From Agathobaculum hominis (GTDB lineage: Bacteria > Bacillota > Clostridia > Oscillospirales > Butyricicoccaceae), in contig NZ_JACOPK010000005.1 in the NCBI RefSeq assembly GCF_014288055.1, positions 1 to 64,000 of the forward strand: a stretch of 64,000 bases of DNA. Direction: 5' to 3'. Made by a program: the position numbers and the translations under genes. Below, in pieces: positions 50,353 through 58,564 of the stretch. The notes beneath the pieces are model-generated. The model was not told the DNA's origin. It saw only the letters and a program-made list of their open reading frames with translations, and made no database searches. How positions within the stretch are numbered: the stretch's first letter is position 1; every line of letters begins with the position of its first letter.

Positions 50353-50382
50353 TTGACAGCATATGCGGCGAAGGACTACAAT
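50353..50382 (+). promoter_or_regulatory. Promoter of the MATE gene
   Basis: TTGACA (50353-50358), an 18-base spacer and TACAAT (50377-50382), back to back with the HMA promoter. Confidence 0.7.
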
Positions 50383-50463
50383 AGAGACAGGATATGCACT
50401 GCTCTGCCATCCGGCAGGCAGAAAACCCGTCTGTGAACCGGATTTTGTGAAAAAGAGGAAGCT

Positions 50464-51816
50464 ATGAGAAAATCTTATGAAATGGATATGACGCGCGGTC
50501 CGCTGCTGCGCAGCATACTGATCTTCACGCTGCCGCTGCTGCTGTCGGGCGTACTCCAGCTGCTGTTCAATGCGACGGATATTGTCGTTGTCGGCCAGTT
50601 CGCCGGCGCGAATGCGATGGCGTCGGTCGGCTCGACGACCTCGCTGTTCAATCTGCTCATCAATGCCTTTATCGGCATTTCGGTGGGCGCGAACGTGCTC
50701 GTGGCGCGGTATTGCGGCGAGAAAAACTACGACGGCGTGCAGCAGACCGTGCAGACCTCGCTGCTCACCGGTCTGGTCGGCGGCGTTATCCTGGTCGTGC
50801 TCGGCATCGTGCTCGCGCGGCCCATGCTGACGCTGATGAAAACCCCGGACGAGGTCATCGAGGGCGCGGTGTTGTACATGCGCGTGTACTTTATCGGCAT
50901 GCCTGCGACCATGATCTACAACTTCGGCGCGGCGGTGCTGCGTGCGGTGGGCGACACGCGGCGGCCGCTGTATTTTCTGATGGCTGCAGGCGTGATGAAT
51001 GTGCTGGGCGACCTGCTGTTCGTGTGCGTGCTCGGCATGGGCGTGGCAGGCGTGGCGCTCGCGACCGTGCTCAGCCAGTGCGTCTCCGCGGCGCTGACCG
51101 TGCTGTGTCTGACCGGCTCGGACGGCATGTGCCATCTGGATATACGCCGTCTGCGGTTCTACCCGGAACGCTTTGCGCAGATCATGAAGATCGGCCTGCC
51201 CGCCGGTATGCAGAGCGTCATCTTCAACATCTCGAACGTGCTCATTCAGTCGTCCATCAACAGCTTCGGCGCGGTCGCGGTCGCAGGCAACACGGCGGCG
51301 GCGAACGTGGAGGGCTTCGTGTATATCTCGATGAACTCGCTCTACCAGACCACGCTCAGCTTCACGAGCCAGAACCTCGGCGCGAAGCAGTACCGCCGCG
51401 TAGACGGCATCCTCGTGCGCTGCATGATCCTCGTCATCCTCATCGGCGTTGTGCTCGGACAGGGCGCATACCGTCTGGGCGATCCGCTGCTGCACATCTA
51501 CTCGCAGGACCCGGAGGTCATCGCCTACGGCATTCAGCGCTTCAGCGTGGTCAGCGTGACGTATTTCCTGTGCGGTATGATGGATGTCGGCTCGGGCGTG
51601 GTGCGCGGCCTCGGCTATTCGATCATGCCGATGCTCGTGTCCATGGTCGGCGCGTGCGTGTTCCGCGTCATCTGGATCTTCACCGTGTTCCGTATGTATC
51701 ACACGCTGTTCACGCTGTACGTTTCCTACCCGATCTCGTGGGTCCTGACCGTTATCGCACATATGATATGCTATCTTATCGTCCGGCGCCGGATGTTCCC
51801 GGAGAAGGCGGCATAA
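50464..51816 (+). CDS. MATE-family efflux transporter
   Basis: This 450-residue membrane protein with 12 helices has the MATE family halves. The N-terminal MTRGPLLRSILIFTLPLLLSG and DIVVVGQFAG are matched by the second-half FGAVAVAGNTAAANVEGFVY. These pumps export cationic compounds using Na+ or H+. AGGAAGCT precedes ATG. It is monocistronic with a bidirectional terminator shared with the convergent lysozyme-like gene. The substrate is unknown; proximity to metal genes may be incidental. Confidence 0.93.
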   Translation: MRKSYEMDMTRGPLLRSILIFTLPLLLSGVLQLLFNATDIVVVGQFAGANAMASVGSTTSLFNLLINAFIGISVGANVLVARYCGEKNYDGVQQTVQTSLLTGLVGGVILVVLGIVLARPMLTLMKTPDEVIEGAVLYMRVYFIGMPATMIYNFGAAVLRAVGDTRRPLYFLMAAGVMNVLGDLLFVCVLGMGVAGVALATVLSQCVSAALTVLCLTGSDGMCHLDIRRLRFYPERFAQIMKIGLPAGMQSVIFNISNVLIQSSINSFGAVAVAGNTAAANVEGFVYISMNSLYQTTLSFTSQNLGAKQYRRVDGILVRCMILVILIGVVLGQGAYRLGDPLLHIYSQDPEVIAYGIQRFSVVSVTYFLCGMMDVGSGVVRGLGYSIMPMLVSMVGACVFRVIWIFTVFRMYHTLFTLYVSYPISWVLTVIAHMICYLIVRRRMFPEKAA

Positions 51817-51845
51817 AGGGACCTTCGCGCCGCCGCAGCATACAG

Positions 51846-51893
51846 AAAAAGAGTGCAGAAACACTGAAAATGTGTCTCTGCACTCTTTTTTAT
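51846..51893. terminator. Bidirectional terminator between MATE and lysozyme-like genes
   Basis: AAAAAGAGTGCAGA / TCTGCACTCTTTTT around a 16-base loop has A and T runs on both sides. Confidence 0.85.
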
Positions 51894-52666
51894 CTTACGA
51901 GATGCTGATTGACCAACTTTGCGTAGAACATATTGCCGTAGGCATAGCGCCAGCCGTCGTTGCGCTTGACGGCGATTGGGTTGTCATAGGGGACGGTCGC
52001 ACCGCCCGACTGCTGCTGTGCGAACTTTTCGGACAGCTCGAGCGTATATTTCCCGCCGTGTTCGGCGACATAATCAATAAAGCCGCTGCCGTAGTTATAG
52101 GCCTGGATGACGGTGTCGAGGTCGCAGCTCTCGCTCTCCGCGCGGTGCAGCAGATGCGCAAAATAGCTGCATCCCTGCCGGATGGAGGCCTCCTGCTGGA
52201 GCGAATCCGAGGGCAGCTCGAGCGAGCCGGAGGACTGCATGAGGTCGTCGAGCTCGCCGCCCGACTCGACCTGCATGATGGCGAGCAGGACATCGGTATA
52301 TTCCGAAATATCGTTCTGCTCGGCGTAGTCCGCCACCACGTCGCGGTAGGCCACGACGGCGTCCGAGATCAGGCCGTGGGTGATGTTGGTCTCGAGCGGG
52401 CGGTCGTCGGACGCAGCGTCCGTCCCGGACGTACTGCCCGAGGTGGACGGCTGATGCACGAGCGCCGCGATGAGCGCGAGGAGAACGGCCGCGATGAGCA
52501 GCACGAGCAGCTGACGGCGGCGTGCTCTGCTCTGGCGGCGCTTGCGCTTGCGCGCAGTCGAGCCGGGCCGCGGCTTGATATGCGCGGGTGCGGCCGTGCG
52601 GCGCGGGGACGCGCGATGTGCGTGATTTCTATGCTGTTTTTTTGAACTTCTTACGCTTTTTGACAT
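51890..52666 (-). CDS. Lysozyme-like (CwlT-type) muramidase, membrane-anchored
   Basis: This 258-residue protein has a strongly basic N-terminus (RKRKRRQSRARRRQ), one membrane anchor (about 52-70) and an extracellular lysozyme-like domain (PF13702 type, about 95-258). That domain contains LLAIMQVESGGE, with the catalytic Glu, and VIQAYNYGSGFIDYV. The family usually occurs in Tn916-like conjugation modules as a two-domain cell-wall hydrolase; here it stands alone without an NlpC/P60 domain. It likely remodels peptidoglycan. Confidence 0.85.
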   Translation of the reverse strand: MSKSVRSSKKQHRNHAHRASPRRTAAPAHIKPRPGSTARKRKRRQSRARRRQLLVLLIAAVLLALIAALVHQPSTSGSTSGTDAASDDRPLETNITHGLISDAVVAYRDVVADYAEQNDISEYTDVLLAIMQVESGGELDDLMQSSGSLELPSDSLQQEASIRQGCSYFAHLLHRAESESCDLDTVIQAYNYGSGFIDYVAEHGGKYTLELSEKFAQQQSGGATVPYDNPIAVKRNDGWRYAYGNMFYAKLVNQHLVR

Positions 52667-52734
52667 AAAACTGCATTCCTTGATGGTGTCTGCCTTTGCA
52701 TAACATCCATTCTAACACAAGGGGGCCGTCTGTT

Positions 52735-53862
52735 TCAAGTCGCGTCCGGCTTTTTTGGTGAAATTGCAGAGACCAGCCAGCCGTTTTCGGCGGCCTCTGC
52801 GATGAGCAGGCGGTTGCCCTCATTCATCGGGCCGAAGGTACGGAGCGGCGCGTAAACACAGCGGCAGACGTGCATGAGCGCCCGCGCACGGCTCTGCGCC
52901 GCATCCCCGATGGGCTGATAGGGCTGTTCGGAGACGATCTCACACGCGAGTGCGCGCGCGACCGGGAAATCCATGTCGTTCTCGTGCAGCACGCCTGCGG
53001 CGAAGGGGATGCCGTGTCGCTGAAGGGCGCGGTAGAGCGCAATGCCGCTGCCGCCGCCGCCGATCACAAGAGCCTGCGGCGCGCCGCGCACCGGCTCAAG
53101 CTCCAGACTGCCGAAGCGCTCGTCATAGCTGCCGGCGGTCAGGCCGTACAGCCGCTGCACGCTGCCGTCGGTAAAGACCTCCTCGGGCGTGCCGACCCGG
53201 GCGATTTCGCCGTTCGCCACGCAGATGACGCGGTCGGAGATCTTCTGCGCGAGGTCGAGCTCGTGCAGCGACAGCACGACGGCGACACTGCGCTCGCGCA
53301 CCAGATTTTTCAGAATGGTCAGCAGCTCGAGCTTGTAGCGGATGTCGAGAAAGGAGGTCGGCTCGTCGAGGATGAGCACGCGCGGCTGCTGGCAGATGGC
53401 GCGCGCGAGCAGCACGCGCTGCCGCTGCCCGTCGCTGATGCAGGTGAAATCGCGGTCCGCAAGCTCCTCTGCATGGACGAGCGCGAGCGCCTCGCACACC
53501 TTTTCGCGGTCCTCCGCACCGAGAATGCCGAGCCGCCCGGTATAGGGATAGCGGCCTGCCGCCGCCACATCCCAGCAGGTCATGCGCTCGGGCGCGATGC
53601 GGCCGGTCATCATGACGGCGAGCGTGCGCGCGGTCTCTGCGGCGGACAGACGGCTGCTGTCGCGGCCGTCCAGATAGACCGTGCCGCCGAGCAGGGCAAG
53701 CTCGCGGATCAGGCTTTTGAGGATAGTGGACTTGCCCGAGCCGTTCGGCCCGACAAGGGTCAAAATTTCGCCGCCGGATACGCTCAGCGCGATGTCGCGG
53801 ATGAGCGGTACGCCGCCGTAGCCGACGGTCATGTTCTCCGCGCGGAGAAGCTGGTCTGCCAT
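52735..53862 (-). CDS. FepC/BtuD-type ABC ATPase with extra C-terminal domain
   Basis: This 375-residue ATPase of the adjacent FecCD permease has Walker A GPNGSGKST (near 39), signature ISDGQRQRVLLARA (near 140), Walker B VLILDEPTSFLD and switch LSLHELDLA. After the usual 255 residues an extension of about 110 residues begins at PQALVIGGGGSGIALYRAL, a Rossmann-like Gly-rich motif. It may bind a nucleotide or corrinoid intermediate. It is the last gene of the cobalamin-riboswitch operon. Confidence 0.9.
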   Translation of the reverse strand: MADQLLRAENMTVGYGGVPLIRDIALSVSGGEILTLVGPNGSGKSTILKSLIRELALLGGTVYLDGRDSSRLSAAETARTLAVMMTGRIAPERMTCWDVAAAGRYPYTGRLGILGAEDREKVCEALALVHAEELADRDFTCISDGQRQRVLLARAICQQPRVLILDEPTSFLDIRYKLELLTILKNLVRERSVAVVLSLHELDLAQKISDRVICVANGEIARVGTPEEVFTDGSVQRLYGLTAGSYDERFGSLELEPVRGAPQALVIGGGGSGIALYRALQRHGIPFAAGVLHENDMDFPVARALACEIVSEQPYQPIGDAAQSRARALMHVCRCVYAPLRTFGPMNEGNRLLIAEAAENGWLVSAISPKKPDAT

Positions 53863-53876
53863 TGCGTTTTCCCCCT

Positions 53877-54890
53877 TTACAGCGTGCGCGTGCGGCGGCG
53901 CACCATGATGAAGATCACGATGGGCGCGCCGAGGATGGCCGTGACCGAGCTGATGCTGAGCTCAGTGGGGGCAAAGACCGTGCGCGCGGCCAGATCGCAG
54001 AACAGACAGAATACCGCGCCGCCGGCAAAGCACGCCGGTACCTGCACGAGCGGCTTTGCCGTGCCGAACAGCCCCTTCATCAGCTGCGGGACCGCAATGC
54101 CGACGAATGAAATCGGCCCGGCGAACGCAGCCACGCAGGCGGAGAGCACGCTCGAGAGCAGGATGAGCGCGGCGCGGAAGGCGCGGATATTGACGCCCAT
54201 GCTGCGCGCGCAGCCCTCGCCGAGCTGATAGGCGCTCATCGGCTTGGACAGCAGCACGGCGAGCGCGAGCGAGATCAGCACGACCGGCGCTATGACGCAG
54301 ATATTGTCCCACGAAATGCCGGAAAAGCTGCCCTGCGACCAGTTGTGCAGGTTGACGATGTTGCTGTCCTCGGCGAAGGTCACGACGAAATCCGTGACCG
54401 CCGAGCAGATGTAGCCGACCATCACACCGGCGATGATGAGCAGGGACATCTGGCGCACGCGCTGCGCGAGCGCGAGGACGAAACCCATCGACAGCATCGC
54501 GCCGCAGAAGGCGGCGAGGATCATGCCGGTCGAGCCGATCACGCGGCCGCGCGAGAGCAGACCGATCATCGCGAGCGAAACGGTCAGCTTCGCGCCCGAG
54601 GAGATGCCGAGCACGAACGGGCCTGCGATGGGGTTGGCGAAAAAGGTCTGGAGCAGAAAGCCCGAAATCGACAGCGCACCGCCGAGCAGCATGGCGGCGA
54701 TCAGCCGCGGCAGGCGCATCTCCCATACGATGGCGGCGTTTTCGCCCGTGCGCGTGAGCAGGATGTCCATGACCTCGGCCGGGGACAGATGCAGACTGCC
54801 CGTGTTGAGGTTCCAGAGAATGAGCGCCGCGAGCAGCGCCGCGAGCAGGGCAAAGCCGAAGGTATAGCGCGCGCGGTGGTCAGGCTGCAT
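53877..54890 (-). CDS. FecCD-family ABC permease (siderophore/corrinoid type)
   Basis: This 337-residue inner-membrane protein with about ten helices has family signatures: MRLPRLIAAMLLGGALSISG near 60, GPFVLGISSGAKL near 90, and a C-terminal GPISFVGIAVPQLMK near 265. Family members move iron-siderophores, heme or cobalamin. Placement in a B12-riboswitch operon with an exported CbiK favours corrinoid, cobalt-tetrapyrrole or related substrates. Confidence 0.92.
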   Translation of the reverse strand: MQPDHRARYTFGFALLAALLAALILWNLNTGSLHLSPAEVMDILLTRTGENAAIVWEMRLPRLIAAMLLGGALSISGFLLQTFFANPIAGPFVLGISSGAKLTVSLAMIGLLSRGRVIGSTGMILAAFCGAMLSMGFVLALAQRVRQMSLLIIAGVMVGYICSAVTDFVVTFAEDSNIVNLHNWSQGSFSGISWDNICVIAPVVLISLALAVLLSKPMSAYQLGEGCARSMGVNIRAFRAALILLSSVLSACVAAFAGPISFVGIAVPQLMKGLFGTAKPLVQVPACFAGGAVFCLFCDLAARTVFAPTELSISSVTAILGAPIVIFIMVRRRTRTL

Positions 54891-54906
54891 GGTTTTCCCC
54901 TCCTTT

Positions 54907-56043
54907 TCAGGTCAGCTGATGCAGATAGTGCAGATCGTCGGTGTTTTCGCCGGTGAAAACGGCGTGGAAGTCCTGTATCATGCCGCCGAGTCCCATCGCG
55001 GACTGGAACAGGCTCTGCTCGGTGCACCAGACATTTCCGTTTTTCACGGCCTTGAAATCCGCGAGCAGCGGACTTTTGGCGAGCAGCTCGTCGAGCGTTT
55101 GCAGTTCGCCGTCGATGGTCGAGTTGTAGATGAGCACATCCGCGTCCTTCGCGCCGGCGTAAAAGCTCTCCATCTGCATGTTCATGGTCGAGCGGGCGTC
55201 GTCGTCGGTGAGGTCGTCAAAGATATACTTTCCTCCGGCGAGCTCGAGCATTTTTGCGACATAATCGGTGGATTTGCGCACATTTGCTGCGCCATTCGCC
55301 GTGATATAGAAGAATGCGGCGGTCTTGCCGGTGGACGGCTGGTCAAGGATGGGAGCGAGGGCGTCGAGCTGCTCGTCATAGAGCGCCTCCGCCTGCTCCT
55401 CCTTTCCTGTGAGCACACCGTACAGCTTGATCCACTCCATTCGGCCGAGGGGATTGCTTTCGTAGCTCGAGCGCTCGACGAGCACGGGGATGCCGAGCCG
55501 TTCGAGCTGCTCCTTGACCTTGGGCGTGTGGTAGATCATCGTGGACTCGAGCGCGAGGTCGCAGTCCGCGTCGCAGATGGCTTCATAGTCCGGGGCGCTG
55601 TATTTGCCGGCGTATTCGATATCGCCGTCTGTCATGGCCTCGCGCGCCGCATCGAGATACCAGCCGTCGGCACGGGTGCCGGAGAGCGAGATGGTGTCGA
55701 GCGCGTCGAGCGAGACGAAGAAATCCATTGCGCTCGTGGCGACGAGATAGATGCTGTCGAGCGGCTGCTGGAGCACGGTAATGTCCGCGCCGGTCTGCGG
55801 CGCCTGCTGTCCCTCGGGCACAACGAGATAGCGGTCCTCACCGCCGATCGTGATGAGCGACAGACCGCCCTCGAAGGTATCGACCGTGAACTGCTCGGCG
55901 TAGGAGAGCTCCATCGGGCCGGCGGAGATCAGGCCGGAGAGCGGGTCATCGTTTTCTCCGGAGACGGCCGCGCCGCCGCCGCAGCCGGTCAGCAGGCCGG
56001 TCAGGCACGCGGCGGCAGCGAGATATGCTGCGGCTCTTCTCAT
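54907..56043 (-). CDS. Periplasmic-binding-type lipoprotein of the FecCD transporter
   Basis: This 378-residue receptor has a lipoprotein signal (LTGLLTGCGGG, Cys near 21) and a BtuF/FhuD-like class III fold (TroA superfamily) with two lobes joined by a long helix. Conserved elements are the Glu-rich DYEAICDADCDLALESTMIY near 180 and LGRMEWIKLYG. Its start overlaps the preceding gene's stop (ATGA), so the receptor and the duplicated-domain lipoprotein are made together. Ligand is probably corrinoid or heme-like; not proven. Confidence 0.88.
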   Translation of the reverse strand: MRRAAAYLAAAACLTGLLTGCGGGAAVSGENDDPLSGLISAGPMELSYAEQFTVDTFEGGLSLITIGGEDRYLVVPEGQQAPQTGADITVLQQPLDSIYLVATSAMDFFVSLDALDTISLSGTRADGWYLDAAREAMTDGDIEYAGKYSAPDYEAICDADCDLALESTMIYHTPKVKEQLERLGIPVLVERSSYESNPLGRMEWIKLYGVLTGKEEQAEALYDEQLDALAPILDQPSTGKTAAFFYITANGAANVRKSTDYVAKMLELAGGKYIFDDLTDDDARSTMNMQMESFYAGAKDADVLIYNSTIDGELQTLDELLAKSPLLADFKAVKNGNVWCTEQSLFQSAMGLGGMIQDFHAVFTGENTDDLHYLHQLT

Positions 56044-56948
56044 TTGCTCAGCGGCGCGACAGAGGCCGAGTCAAAGGTCAGCGTGTAGTCGATCTCGTGC
56101 GCCTCGCTCATCGCGGTGGTGTCGGCCTTGACCGCCATCGCCCAGTCAAAGCAGGAGACCGGGATCTCGAAGGTGGAGTGCTCGTCCTCGATGACGGTGT
56201 CGTATTTCGTGTCGCCGACCTTCATGTAATCGTAGTTTTTGCTGCTCCAGACGATCTTCGCCGTTACCTTGCCGTCCTTGACGGTCAGCTCGGCCGGAGA
56301 CTGGACGGAGGCGCGGCCGGAGCCGCCTGCAAGCGCGACGTCGGCAGTGTAGGCGCCGTCCGCGAGAGACAGGCTGTCGGGCGTCGTGACAACGCCGTCG
56401 GCAAAGGCATCCATCGGCAGGGAGTCCGCGCGGAACAGGATGGTGCGGTCGTACCACTTTTCCTTCTTCTTGCTGAATGCAGCGCAGTCGATGCCCTCAT
56501 CGAGCGCGTCGACCGGGACGGTGAAGCTGTGGGTGCCGTCGGCCTCCTCGGTGAACGGGATGTAATCCGCCTCGTCAGCCGCGGCAGCCTGCTCGCCGGT
56601 GCCCATGTAGACATAGAGGTAGCCCTTGCCGCCCATGTGCATGGTCGCGGTCATTTTGCCGCCCTCGACAGTCAGCTCGCACGCAGTGATGTCGAACATT
56701 TTGGAACTGGACTTGACGGCAACGCTGTAGGTGCCGTCCTTGACCTTGTCGCCGGAAATGGGGGTCATGCCCGCCTCGACGACCTCCTCGACCTCGGTCA
56801 TGTCGGACGCAGAAGCAACGTTCGAGGTGCCGGTCTCACCGGTCTGCGCGGCGGTGTCGGTCTGCTGCTGAGAGGCGGAGCTGCCGCAGCCGGAGGTGAG
56901 CATGAGCGCCGCCAGAAGAGCGGCCAGAAGTGTTTTTTTGCTGTTCAT
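56040..56948 (-). CDS. Lipoprotein with two repeated beta-domains, metal/tetrapyrrole-uptake associated
   Basis: This 302-residue lipoprotein (lipobox LTSGC, Cys near 21) has an Ala/Thr-rich linker and two copies of a beta-rich domain. One starts at KDGTYSVAVKSSS (about 70-165) and the other at ADGAYTADVALAGG (about 195-295); each contains a V-E/K-D-G-K-(M/V)-T-A motif. Both end in aromatic-rich strands, which recalls NEAT-like ligand-binding folds. It lies between CbiK and the receptor, so it may pass ligand to the ABC transporter. Function is inferred from context. Confidence 0.7.
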   Translation of the reverse strand: MNSKKTLLAALLAALMLTSGCGSSASQQQTDTAAQTGETGTSNVASASDMTEVEEVVEAGMTPISGDKVKDGTYSVAVKSSSKMFDITACELTVEGGKMTATMHMGGKGYLYVYMGTGEQAAAADEADYIPFTEEADGTHSFTVPVDALDEGIDCAAFSKKKEKWYDRTILFRADSLPMDAFADGVVTTPDSLSLADGAYTADVALAGGSGRASVQSPAELTVKDGKVTAKIVWSSKNYDYMKVGDTKYDTVIEDEHSTFEIPVSCFDWAMAVKADTTAMSEAHEIDYTLTFDSASVAPLSK

Positions 56949-56973
56949 GGATTGTTTTCTCCTTATGTTTGAC

Positions 56974-57013
56974 TGATAAAAGAAGGTCCGGCCCGCTTTC
57001 GCAGTCCGGACCT
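56974..57013 (-). terminator. Intercistronic hairpin/partial terminator after the CbiK-like gene
   Basis: AGGTCCGG / CCGGACCT (8 bp) around a 14-base loop is followed by TCTTTTATC. It could reduce expression of the downstream transporter relative to the CbiK-like gene. Confidence 0.6.
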
Positions 57014-57031
57014 GTATCTGGTATGGAAAGA

Positions 57032-58024
57032 TTACTTGAGCGAGTCAACAGCCGCCTGTGCGTGTGCAACGAACAGGTTCTGAATGTCAGTCAGACCGCC
57101 CAGACCCTCTACAACAGTCGTTACCTCGAAGCCGGCCTTCTCGAACTCGGTCTTCCAGGAGCCGTCCTCATCGCCTGCCATGTCGTTGTTCGCGTGGTCG
57201 CCGGCAACGATCATCAGCGGACGCAGCACGACCTTCTTGAAGCCGCTTTCCTTGACAGCCGCGATCACATCGTCGAGGGACGGGGTCGCCTCAACCGTGC
57301 CGACAAAGTAGTTGGTGTGGCCTGCCGCGGTCAGGGTCTCCTGCATCTTGGTGTAGACGGAGTTGGAGTCTGCCTCGGTGCCGTGGCCCATGAAGCAGAT
57401 GGCGGTCTCGCCGTCGTCGTACTCCTTGGTAGCGTCAACGATCGCGTTCATGACCTTCTGGAAGTCGTCGTCCGAGGTCAGGAGCGGCTCGCCGAGCGCG
57501 ATCTTCTCGAAGGAGTCGGAGTAGCCGGCCAGCTCGTTCTTGAGGTCGGTGTACTCCAGACCGTTCATCAGATGCGTCGGCTGAACGACGAGATTCTTGA
57601 CGCCGTTTGCAACTGCGCGGTCGAGCGCCTCGGTCACGTTGTCGATCTTCTCGCCGTCACGCTTGTTTACATGGTCGATGATGATCTGGCTGGTGAAGCC
57701 GCGGCGGACCGAGTAGTCCGGGAACGCCTTCTGCATAGCGGCCTCGATCGCGCCGATGGTCTCGCGGCGGCTGTCGTTGTAGCTGGTGCCGAAGCTGACG
57801 ACCAGCAGCTCGTTTTCGCCGATTTCGTCCTGATTGAGCGGATTATCCAAGCCTGCGTCACCCGTTTCGTAGTTTTCCTCGTCGTCTGCCTGTTCGGCCG
57901 CAGCGGTATCCGCGCCCTTGGTATCCTCTGCCTTGTCGTCGGCGGTCTGGCTGCCGCAGGCGGTCAGCGCTGCGAGCATCAGACTTGCGGAGAGCAGCAG
58001 TGCGCCCAGTCTCTTGAGTTTCAT
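57032..58024 (-). CDS. cbiK: Exported CbiK-like sirohydrochlorin cobaltochelatase (lipoprotein)
   Basis: CbiK-type chelatases insert cobalt (or iron) into sirohydrochlorin in the anaerobic B12 pathway. This 330-residue protein has the chelatase start LLVVSFGTSYNDSR (near 75), the metal-binding His in CFMGHGTEAD (near 220) and a second His in VAGDHANNDM (near 280). Unusually it begins with a lipoprotein signal peptide (LAALTACGSQ, Cys near 23) and an acidic linker, so it should sit outside the membrane like periplasmic CbiK of sulfate reducers. It heads a cobalamin-riboswitch operon. The role may be metal or tetrapyrrole capture rather than biosynthesis. Confidence 0.88.
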   Translation of the reverse strand: MKLKRLGALLLSASLMLAALTACGSQTADDKAEDTKGADTAAAEQADDEENYETGDAGLDNPLNQDEIGENELLVVSFGTSYNDSRRETIGAIEAAMQKAFPDYSVRRGFTSQIIIDHVNKRDGEKIDNVTEALDRAVANGVKNLVVQPTHLMNGLEYTDLKNELAGYSDSFEKIALGEPLLTSDDDFQKVMNAIVDATKEYDDGETAICFMGHGTEADSNSVYTKMQETLTAAGHTNYFVGTVEATPSLDDVIAAVKESGFKKVVLRPLMIVAGDHANNDMAGDEDGSWKTEFEKAGFEVTTVVEGLGGLTDIQNLFVAHAQAAVDSLK

Positions 58025-58087
58025 GTAGGTTTCCTCCTTTTTTTCCTGTCTCCGCCGGCAAGCGCACCGGGAAGAACGATAAAAAGG

Positions 58088-58135
58088 GTACAGAAAACAC
58101 GCAGTCCCCCTGCGCCTGTGCGCAGAAAGGGACTG
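58088..58135 (-). terminator. Terminator-like expression platform of the cobalamin riboswitch
   Basis: CAGTCCC...CTGCGC / GCGCAGG...GGACTG with CGTGTTTTCTG after it lies between the aptamer and the CbiK-like start, as expected for transcription control. Confidence 0.65.
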
Positions 58136-58204
58136 TAATCATGCAGAAGAATGCGGCATCAGTACAGTCAATGACTCGTGACCTGGAAAAGCTTTCCGTA
58201 CCAA

Positions 58205-58385
58205 CAGAGGCGGCAGGTTTCCTGACTTGCGGATCTGCGCACGCCGCCGCCTTCCCGATGCACAGCATCAGTGACATGAAAAGCGGAGTGTTCCCCGTTT
58301 ACAGTGACGAGATCGTACAGGAATTGCACCTGTTTCCCTTTTAACCGCTGACCCGGCCGAGGTCGTTCAGCGGCACCGTCTGTTC
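58205..58385 (-). ncRNA. Cobalamin riboswitch
   Basis: On the minus strand the conserved parts come in order: AAAAGGGAA, CAGGTGCAATTCCTG, ACTGTAAACGGGG, GGGAAGGCGG, then GCAAGTCAGGAAACCTGCC (B12 box). The position 180 bases before the CbiK-like gene fits control of the whole transporter operon by adenosyl- or other cobalamins. The remaining gap (58386-58520) shows no gene. Confidence 0.93.
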
Positions 58386-58520
58386 GCTTGTTTATTTGTT
58401 TACGGGCAGAAAAGTCCTGCCGAATGATGTTATTATACACCGCAGCGCCGCGAAAGACAAGGGCAGCCGCCTGTTTTGTGCAAGTTCGGTAAAAATGTAC
58501 AAGAAACCGGCGGCAGGGAG

Positions 58521-58554
58521 CAAAAAAACATCCCCCGACACAGGTCGGGGGATG
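58521..58554 (-). terminator. Terminator of SLH gene 2
   Basis: CATCCCCCGAC / GTCGGGGGATG (11 bp) is followed on the minus strand by TTTTTTTG. Confidence 0.92.
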
Positions 58555-58564
58555 CAGAAGAAAT

